From Pseudomonadota bacterium (lineage in GTDB: Bacteria > Pseudomonadota > Alphaproteobacteria > Rhizobiales > Xanthobacteraceae), in assembly GCA_023404705.1 (NCBI GenBank), contig JAEYAU010000151.1, forward strand, positions 1-11,700: DNA of 11,700 nucleotides, written 5' to 3'. Position numbers and translations under genes: made by a program. Under the pieces are notes generated by a model that had not been told where the DNA came from, did not search any database, and was given only the letters and a program-made list of their open reading frames with translations. The first letter of the stretch is position 1. Each line of letters begins with the position of its first letter. Positions 6,729-11,700 of this stretch are shown here, in pieces.

Positions 6729-8597
6729 TCATCCTGCGCTGATGACGCGCGCTGCGTACGGCGCGGTGTACAGCTCCTCGACCAGCACGGCCCTCGCCTT
6801 CAGCACGGCGCGCTGGTTGATGGAGCCTTTGTCGGTGATCTCGCCGACGTCGAGGGACGGCGGCGTGTCGAGCAGGATCGCGCGGACCACACGGTTCGAC
6901 GAGCCGGTGCTCGCCTTCGCGAGCGTGTTCAGAAGGAACTGGAATTCGCGGCGGACGCGGGGGTCGGCGACGACCGTCGCGACGCCGGCATCTGTCGGCA
7001 GATCGGGCGCGAGGCGGCGGCAGGCGTCGAGATCGGGGAACACCAGCACCGCGATCTCCTCGCGGTCGGCGCCGGCGATCACCACGTCCTTGGCGTAGGG
7101 CGCGAAATGCTCCAGCACGCGCGCGCGCAGCGGACCGACGCTCACCCACGTCCCGGTGCCGAGCTTGAAGTCCTCGGCGATGCGGCCGTCGAACAGCAGG
7201 CCTTTGCGCGGCTCGTCGGGATCGTCGAACTTCAGGCCATCGCCCAGGCGGTAGTAGCCCTCCTCGTCGAAGGCCTGTCGCGTCAGCTCGGGCTCGCGCC
7301 AGTAGCCGGGCGTGATGCTGGGCCCGCGCAGACGCGCCTCGAGCTTGCCGTCCATCGGCACGAGCTTCACGTCGAGCCCGGGTGCCGGCAGACCGATATT
7401 GATGGCCTTGTCGGAATCCCAGAAGCGGCCGAAGGCGAAGGGCGCGGTTTCCGTGGAGCCGAGGCCCGTGAGGAAGAGGATGTCCTCGCCGCTGGTCTGG
7501 TAGGCGAGGTCCTTCCACTCGTCGAAGACATGCTGGCCGAGCGCCGCGCCCGCGAACCAGAGGACCTTGAGACGACTGAAGAAGGTCTTGCACAGCGCCG
7601 GGTCGTTGCGGAAGTAAGGCAGCAGCGCCTCGAAGCCCTTGGGCACCGAGAAGTACCAAGTCGGTGCGACCTCGCGCAGATTGCGCACCGTCGCCTCGAT
7701 GGCGCCGGGCAGCGGCTTGCCTTCGTCCACATAGAGCGTGCCGCCATTGTAGAGCACGAGGCCGATGTCGTGATTGCCGCCCGCCGTGTGATGCCAGGGC
7801 GCCCAGTCGACGATCACGGGCGGCTCGTCCTGGAAATAGGCCAGGCACGCGCGGATCATCTCCTGGTTCGCGCACCACATTCGCTGCGTGTTGATCACGC
7901 CTTTAGGCATGCCGGTGGAGCCGGAGGTGAACAGGAACTTGGCGATCGTGTCGGGACCGACGCGCGCATGCGCAGCATCGACCGCGGTGTCGGATGCATC
8001 GAGCTCGGCGAACAGCGTCATGGGCCGATTGGGCAACTGATTACGCGCGACCACGATCTCGACGTCAGGCGGGATCACGGCCTCGAGCGCGCGCGCATAT
8101 TGATTGCCGTCGCAGGCGAAGACGAGGCCGGGCGTGAGCAAATTGACGATATGGCGCAGGCGGCCGAAATCGGTAGAGACCAGCGAATAGGCGGGCGAGA
8201 TCGGCGCATGCGGCACGCCGATATACAGCGCCGCGAGACTGATGAGCGCGTGCTCGAGATCATTGCCCGAGAGGATGGCGATCGGGCGGTCGAGCGAGAG
8301 ATCGCGCTGCAGAAGCGCGGCCGCGATGCGGCGCACGCGCGTGCGCGTCTCGGCGTAAGTGAGCTTGCGCCAGTTTCCGTCCGCGCCGCGATCCGCGATG
8401 AAGACGCGATCGGGCGCCACCGCGGCCCAGTGGTCGAGCCGCTCGGTGAGCTTGTCCGGATAGGGCCCGAGCCGGTGTGGCGAGCGCAGCTTGATGATGC
8501 CCTCGGGCCGATGGTCGACCACGACATCGACGGGACCGAAGCGGACCGCGCGCATGGGTCGTTTCGATGTGTCAGGACGGATCTGCGGGGTCGCCAT
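6729..8597 (-). CDS. Acyl-CoA ligase, feruloyl-CoA synthase type
   Basis: This 622-residue ANL-superfamily enzyme activates a carboxylic acid with ATP and CoA through an acyl-adenylate. Visible motifs are the phosphate loop TSGSTGMPKG at 224-233, GLGSTETAP at 378-386, GYYRLGD with Asp453, GRIAEDFK with Arg472, and a C-terminal lysine in DKGSINQRA (Lys590). The phosphate-loop context KFLFTSGSTG with following INTQRM, and the GRIAEDFKLGTGTWVS block (16 residues from 471), recall the Fcs family of feruloyl-CoA synthases of about 620 residues. It would start the pathway in the cytoplasm. The ATG at 8595-8597 has GGAGG five bases upstream. It follows the hydratase gene after 63 bp containing a shortened palindromic repeat. 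The exact acid (ferulate, coumarate, caffeate or a related aryl or alicyclic acid) is not fixed by sequence. Confidence 0.88.
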   Translation of the reverse strand: MATPQIRPDTSKRPMRAVRFGPVDVVVDHRPEGIIKLRSPHRLGPYPDKLTERLDHWAAVAPDRVFIADRGADGNWRKLTYAETRTRVRRIAAALLQRDLSLDRPIAILSGNDLEHALISLAALYIGVPHAPISPAYSLVSTDFGRLRHIVNLLTPGLVFACDGNQYARALEAVIPPDVEIVVARNQLPNRPMTLFAELDASDTAVDAAHARVGPDTIAKFLFTSGSTGMPKGVINTQRMWCANQEMIRACLAYFQDEPPVIVDWAPWHHTAGGNHDIGLVLYNGGTLYVDEGKPLPGAIEATVRNLREVAPTWYFSVPKGFEALLPYFRNDPALCKTFFSRLKVLWFAGAALGQHVFDEWKDLAYQTSGEDILFLTGLGSTETAPFAFGRFWDSDKAINIGLPAPGLDVKLVPMDGKLEARLRGPSITPGYWREPELTRQAFDEEGYYRLGDGLKFDDPDEPRKGLLFDGRIAEDFKLGTGTWVSVGPLRARVLEHFAPYAKDVVIAGADREEIAVLVFPDLDACRRLAPDLPTDAGVATVVADPRVRREFQFLLNTLAKASTGSSNRVVRAILLDTPPSLDVGEITDKGSINQRAVLKARAVLVEELYTAPYAARVISAG

Positions 8598-8617
8598 ATC
8601 GTCCTCCCTTATTAGGG

Positions 8618-8660
8618 GCGCATGATCCTTGTCCGAAAGCCGGTGCCCACTTCGATGCGC
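8618..8660. repeat. Palindromic intergenic repeat, element C copy 2 (shortened)
   Basis: Between the hydratase and ligase genes, GCGCAT (8618-8623) and ATGCGC (8655-8660) form the ends and CCGGTG.CCACTTCG the centre. Compared with copy 1 at 1670-1718, it is in the same orientation but 6 bp shorter: the right arm has lost the bases between CACTTCG and ATGCGC, so the inner stem is broken. It abuts the hydratase stop codon at 8661. Confidence 0.65.
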
Positions 8661-9464
8661 TCAGGAGCGCTTCACCTTCGGTGCGCGCTTCTCCAGAAAG
8701 TCGGTCATGCGCTTCTTGGCTTCTTCGTTGGTGCCGGCGATCGCGGCGGTGAGCGACTCCATCACATAGCCGCTGGCGCGGTCTTGCTCGGCGATGCGCG
8801 GCAGCGCTTGCATGATCGCGTAATTCGTGAAGGCCGTATTGGCGGCGATGCGCTCCGCGATCGCGAGGCCTTTCGCAAAACCTTCGTCGATCTCGACCAG
8901 ATATTGCGAGAGGCCGACCGCAAGCCCTTCCTCGGCGCTGAGCGTGCGGCCCGTGAGCATCAGGTCCATCATGCGCGCAACGCCCATCAGGCGCGGCAGA
9001 CGCACGGAGCCGCCGCCCCCGACGAAGATGCCGCGGCTGCCCTCGGGCAGCGCGTAATAGGTGGACCGCTCCGCAATACGAATATGGGTCGCGGCCGCGA
9101 GCTCGAGACCGCCGCCGACCACGGCCCCATGCAGCACCGAGACCACCGGCACGGATCCGAACTCGATGCGGTCGAACACGCGATGCCATGAGCGCGAATG
9201 GGCGACGGCCTGCTCGGTGTCGCGCTTGGTCAGCTCGCTGAGATCGAGGCCGGCGGAAAAATGCGGGCCGGCGGCATGCATCAGCACGGCCTTCACGGTC
9301 TCGGGCAGCGAGGTGAAGAAGGCCTCGAGGCCGAGCACCAGCGTGTCGTCGAGGGCGTTGCGCTTCTCGGGACGCGAGAGGGTGAGCACCGCGACGTGGC
9401 CGCGCAGCTCTGCCTTGAGCGAGGCCGGCAGCTTGATCGCAAGCGCGGTCGGGCGCTTCGCCAT
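8661..9464 (-). CDS. Enoyl-CoA hydratase/isomerase (crotonase) family
   Basis: The 267-residue crotonase has the two oxyanion-hole segments, HFSAGLDL at residues 68-75 and HGAVVGGGLELA at 112-123. Glu121 and Glu141 (in ALPEGSRG) are 20 residues apart, the same spacing as the two catalytic glutamates 144 and 164 of rat mitochondrial enoyl-CoA hydratase. Hydroxycinnamoyl-CoA hydratase-lyase has, as I recall, serine in place of the first, so this looks like a simple hydratase: water is added to a 2,3-unsaturated acyl-CoA (here likely an arylpropenoyl-CoA) without chain cleavage. It heads the catabolic operon, with ligase, thiolase and SDR downstream. The ATG at 9462-9464 starts a plain N-terminus; the ribosome site is weak (GGGAAA). 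Crotonase family functions are diverse, so the reaction is inferred from residues and context. Confidence 0.88.
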   Translation of the reverse strand: MAKRPTALAIKLPASLKAELRGHVAVLTLSRPEKRNALDDTLVLGLEAFFTSLPETVKAVLMHAAGPHFSAGLDLSELTKRDTEQAVAHSRSWHRVFDRIEFGSVPVVSVLHGAVVGGGLELAAATHIRIAERSTYYALPEGSRGIFVGGGGSVRLPRLMGVARMMDLMLTGRTLSAEEGLAVGLSQYLVEIDEGFAKGLAIAERIAANTAFTNYAIMQALPRIAEQDRASGYVMESLTAAIAGTNEEAKKRMTDFLEKRAPKVKRS

Positions 9465-9503
9465 TTCGGGTTTCCCGTGTCAGCCCATTGGGTTGGGATG
9501 GTG

Positions 9504-9524
9504 ATTGTTATGAGTCATCACATT
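9504..9524. promoter_or_regulatory. Putative MarR operator 2 (upstream of the catabolic operon)
   Basis: On the plus strand this reads ATTGTTAT, 5 bp (GAGTC), ATCACATT. The first half-site is identical to the one in operator 1 (3404-3424), the 21-bp length and 5-bp centre are the same, and the second half-site matches the expected ATAACAAT at six of eight positions. It lies 40 bp upstream of the hydratase start and over the likely -10 region (complement of about 9514-9519) of a promoter whose -35 TTGACC is the complement of 9537-9542. Repression by the MarR protein is the natural inference. Confidence 0.5.
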
Positions 9525-9542
9525 TCTCTGACGCGGGGTCAA
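9514..9542 (-). promoter_or_regulatory. Candidate promoter of the catabolic operon
   Basis: Read leftwards, TTGACC (complement of 9537-9542) is a good -35 hexamer. With a 17-bp spacer, the -10 would be GATGAC (complement of 9514-9519), which is a poor match. The placement, 50 bp before the hydratase ATG and overlapping putative operator 2, is the main support. Confidence 0.25.
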
Positions 9543-9560
9543 GCGGCCGCAACGGCCGCT
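9542..9560 (-). other. Hairpin at the DUF3237 gene end
   Basis: AGCGGCCG (9542-9549) and CGGCCGCT (9553-9560) form a perfect 8-bp GC-rich stem with a 3-nt loop, starting on the last base of the DUF3237 stop codon. There is no T-run after it on the minus strand (CTTGACCCC follows), so it is not a classical intrinsic terminator, but it could slow polymerase or protect the 3' end before the next promoter. Confidence 0.35.
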
Positions 9561-10012
9561 CACAACACCTCGTACACGTCGAGCTTCACGGCATTCGCCT
9601 CGCGCGCCCCGCGCGCGAGCGCCAGGATATTGTTGAGCCAGGCGAGCTCCGGCGCGGCGGCCTCGAAGCGCATGACGGTACGGAAATAATAGAGCGCGGG
9701 ATCGACCGGCTCGCCGCGCCCGAGGCGTTCGATCACGTCGGCGGGGCCATGCCGCAGGCCCTCGCTGTTCACCAGGATGTAGGCGCCCGCATCGGTCTCG
9801 ATGGTATAGCGCGCCTGGATGTCGGCGACGCCGTCCGTGCGGATGACCTGCCAGTCGGCGCCGCCCGGCAGGATGCGGCCCGTGAGCCGCGGTCCCTGCA
9901 CGCGCCCGCCCAGAATGTTGATAACGCGGCGCTCACCATAGGGCGTTGCGCCGAACCGCAGGATGTCGGCGAGCTCGGCTTCGACACGGAAGATCGGTTG
10001 TTGCGAAATCAT
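9560..10012 (-). CDS. DUF3237 family protein
   Basis: This 150-residue protein matches the DUF3237 (UPF0311) family in length and pattern: GERRVINILGGRVQGP at residues 26-41, then LPGGADW at 48-54, RYTIETDAGAYILVNSEG at 68-85 and YYFRTVMRFE at 108-117. The family is a small beta-barrel-like protein of unknown biochemical role, often found beside aromatic or xenobiotic catabolism genes. No signal peptide is seen, so it is probably cytoplasmic. The ATG at 10010-10012 gives the usual family length; another ATG five codons upstream (10025-10027) is possible, and longer extension is unlikely. It lies 95 bp upstream of the hydratase gene in the same direction and divergent from the TAXI gene, so it may belong to either unit. 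I do not assign a function. Confidence 0.85.
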   Translation of the reverse strand: MISQQPIFRVEAELADILRFGATPYGERRVINILGGRVQGPRLTGRILPGGADWQVIRTDGVADIQARYTIETDAGAYILVNSEGLRHGPADVIERLGRGEPVDPALYYFRTVMRFEAAAPELAWLNNILALARGAREANAVKLDVYEVL

Positions 10013-10160
10013 GAAATATCCGGACATTCGGACGTTGCGGTGGCGGGCTGCCCAATGTCGTGGACCGCGCGGGCTGTTGTAAGCTGCAGGTCCGTCGAGT
10101 AGGACTCGGCAACAACGAACCAACAACGACAAGAACAACAGAAATCGGGCGGAGGATCAC

Positions 10161-11114
10161 GTGAAAAAGCTGCTTCTCGGCATCATGCTCGGCGGCGCGC
10201 TCATGGCGAGCGGCGCGGAGGCGCAACCGGTCGGCCTCGGCACCAGCCCGCAAGGCACGATAACTTATGCGATGGGCGCCGCAGTCGCCAAGGTGCTGAC
10301 CGAGAAAGGCAACATCCAGGCGCGCGTGCAGCCCTCGAGCGGCACCGGCACCATGATCCCGCTGATCGACTCGGGCGAGATCGACATCGGCTTCTGCAAC
10401 TCGCTCGAGCTCTACGACGCGTTCCATGGCGTCGGCACTTTCGACAAGCGGCCGAACAAGAAGCTGCGCACACTGGCGGTGCTGTTCCCGATCCGCGTCG
10501 GTCTGTTCGTGCGCAACGACTCGCCGATCAAGACCGTGAAGGACCTGAAGGGCAAGCGTGTCGCCTACGGCTTCACGAGCCAGGAAGTGATCAAACTCAC
10601 GGTCGACGCCATGCTGGCGACCAGCGGGCTCACCGCGAACGACGTGCAGCCCGTGCTGGTGCCCAACCTGGTGCGCGGCGTGGACGACCTGATCGCGGGA
10701 CGCGTGGATGCGACCACGTTCGCGATCGGCGGGCCGAAGCCGGCCGAGGCGGACGCCGCGGTCGGCATCCGCTGGCTGCCGCTCGAGGAGACGCCCGAAG
10801 CCGTGGCCGGACTGCAGAAGCATTTCCGCACCGCCTATATGGTGAAGGTGCAGCCGGCGCCCAACCTCGCGGGCGTGCGCGAGCCGATCACCACCATGGC
10901 CTACGACTACACGCTGTTCGCCAACGCCGATCTGCCGGCCGCGCGCATCAAGCAGATCACGCAGCTGGTCGCCGAGAACAAGGACATGCTCGCCACCGGC
11001 CAGCCGCTGTTCCGGCAGATGGCGCAGGAGCGGCTGTTCACCAAGGTGGACGTGCCCTATCACGACGGCGCCGTCGCCTATTTCCGCGAGAAGGGCATCA
11101 AGGAAGGCCAATAA
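10161..11114 (+). CDS. TAXI-family TRAP transporter solute-binding protein
   Basis: The 317-residue protein has a signal peptide (residues 1-21, likely cleaved at AEA/QP), so it is periplasmic. The mature N-terminus, LGTSPQGTITYAMGAAVAKVL (26-46, broken by variation), followed by VQPSSGTG and DSGEIDIGF (57-78), is the signature of TAXI proteins, which in known cases deliver small organic acids or amino acids to a fused DctQM permease. LKGKRVAYGF and FAIGGPKPAEADA further fit the two-lobe fold. The GTG start at 10161 has GGAGG seven bases upstream. No permease gene is visible downstream; instead a thiamine-diphosphate enzyme follows after 24 bp, so the permease must be outside the window or elsewhere. 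The ligand is unknown. It is distinct from the DctP protein in the same window. Confidence 0.88.
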   Translation: MKKLLLGIMLGGALMASGAEAQPVGLGTSPQGTITYAMGAAVAKVLTEKGNIQARVQPSSGTGTMIPLIDSGEIDIGFCNSLELYDAFHGVGTFDKRPNKKLRTLAVLFPIRVGLFVRNDSPIKTVKDLKGKRVAYGFTSQEVIKLTVDAMLATSGLTANDVQPVLVPNLVRGVDDLIAGRVDATTFAIGGPKPAEADAAVGIRWLPLEETPEAVAGLQKHFRTAYMVKVQPAPNLAGVREPITTMAYDYTLFANADLPAARIKQITQLVAENKDMLATGQPLFRQMAQERLFTKVDVPYHDGAVAYFREKGIKEGQ

Positions 11115-11138
11115 CGTGGCCCGCCGGGAGCAAGCCAC

Positions 11139-11700
11139 GTGACCGCCCATCCGGCCCCGATCGCGGGCGAGGTGTTCCTGCGCTCGCTCGCGGAGCACGG
11201 CGTCGATTTCTTCTTCGCCAATCCGGGCACCGACTTCCCGCCGATCGTGGAAGCCTACGCGCGGGGCGCCAACCGCATGCCGCGGCCCGTGCTGGTGCCG
11301 CACGAGAACCTCGCGGTCGCGATGGCGCATGGCGCGTTCCTGATGACGGGGCGGCCGCAGGCCGTGATGGTGCACGTCAATGTCGGCACCGCGAACACGA
11401 TCAACAATTTGACCAACCTCGCGCGCGAGCGCGTGCCGCTGCTGCTCGCGGCGGGGCGCACGCCGATCACCGAGCGCGGCAGCTTCGGCTCGCGCAGCCG
11501 GCCGATCCACTGGGCGCAGGAGATGTTCGACCAGGCCGGTATGGTGCGCGAGCTCGTGAAGTGGGACTACGAGCTGCGCATGCCGGGGCAAGTCGCCGAC
11601 ATGGTCGCGCGCGCACACGAAGTCGCGATGACCTCGCCGCGCGGGCCGGTCTATCTGGTGCTGCCGCGCGAGCCGCTGTCGGCGCCGGTGGACAGCACGG
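11139..11700 (+). CDS. Thiamine-diphosphate-dependent enzyme, N-terminal part (3' end outside window)
   Basis: The frame opens at GTG 11139-11141 and is unbroken to the right edge, giving 187 residues. It is the N-terminal (pyrimidine-binding) domain of the acetolactate synthase/benzoylformate decarboxylase superfamily: FFFANPGTDFPPIVEA at residues 24-39, VPHENLAVAMAHG at 53-65 with Glu56 aligning with the catalytic glutamate that activates the cofactor, NVGTANTINNLTNL at 81-94, and SPRGPVYLVLPREPL at 166-180. Such enzymes decarboxylate or ligate 2-oxo acids. GGGAG lies eight bases before the start, and the TAXI gene ends 24 bp upstream, so they form one transcription unit. The missing middle and C-terminal domains prevent calling a substrate. 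An acetolactate-synthase-like decarboxylase acting on the ligand carried by the TAXI system is a reasonable guess only. Confidence 0.85.
   Translation, partial: MTAHPAPIAGEVFLRSLAEHGVDFFFANPGTDFPPIVEAYARGANRMPRPVLVPHENLAVAMAHGAFLMTGRPQAVMVHVNVGTANTINNLTNLARERVPLLLAAGRTPITERGSFGSRSRPIHWAQEMFDQAGMVRELVKWDYELRMPGQVADMVARAHEVAMTSPRGPVYLVLPREPLSAPVDST

Noticed and set aside
7107..8615. 502-residue plus-strand open frame opposite the acyl-CoA ligase
   Set aside because: Composition is that of an antisense frame and the minus-strand ligase carries all adenylation motifs.
10013..10160. A third copy of the MarR operator in the DUF3237/TAXI divergent region
   Set aside because: No ATTGTTAT-like half-site with a partner at the right spacing was found by eye; only a weak TTGTAA/TAGGAC pair, too poor to list as a promoter.
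9933..11618. 561-residue minus-strand open frame opposite the TAXI and thiamine-enzyme genes
   Set aside because: It is an antisense shadow: rich in R, H, D and G with no recognisable fold, while both plus-strand genes have strong family motifs and ribosome sites.

Overview
The window is high-GC, densely coding DNA from an alphaproteobacterium, most likely of the Bradyrhizobium/Rhodopseudomonas group (Hyphomicrobiales). This rests on codon usage, the gene families present, and three kinds of short palindromic intergenic repeat that I recall as typical of those genomes. Ten complete protein genes and two cut by the window edges account for nearly all of it. I saw no RNA gene, CRISPR array, insertion sequence or frameshift, and no gap above 300 bases.

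Layout. 1-359 (+): C-terminal end of an MFS transporter, whose stop overlaps the stop of the next gene. 3270-356 (-): a complete tripartite TRAP transporter in the order binding protein (dctP), small permease (dctQ), large permease (dctM). 3485-4009 (+): a MarR-family regulator divergent from dctP. 9464-3957 (-): a catabolic operon of enoyl-CoA hydratase, feruloyl-CoA-synthase-type acyl-CoA ligase, thiolase, HSD10-type SDR dehydrogenase and 4HBT-type thioesterase. 10012-9560 (-): a DUF3237 protein. 10161-11700 (+): a divergent unit with a TAXI-type TRAP binding protein and the N-terminal part of a thiamine-diphosphate-dependent enzyme.

Working model (inference). DctPQM imports an aromatic or phenylpropenoid carboxylate, and the ligase makes its CoA thioester. 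Hydratase, dehydrogenase and thiolase shorten the side chain by two carbons as in beta-oxidation, and the thioesterase releases the shortened aryl acid. The gene set fits the CoA-dependent beta-oxidative route for hydroxycinnamates better than the hydratase-lyase/vanillin route: both general acid/base glutamates of a true enoyl-CoA hydratase are present, a thiolase and an SDR are in the operon, and no aldehyde dehydrogenase is visible. The exact substrate cannot be read from sequence.

The most interesting signal is regulatory. A 21-bp imperfect palindrome with one half-site ATTGTTAT and a 5-bp centre occurs between dctP and marR, and again just upstream of the hydratase gene. The two copies suggest that the MarR protein controls both transport and catabolism and, by analogy with CouR/HcaR-type regulators, may respond to an acyl-CoA intermediate.
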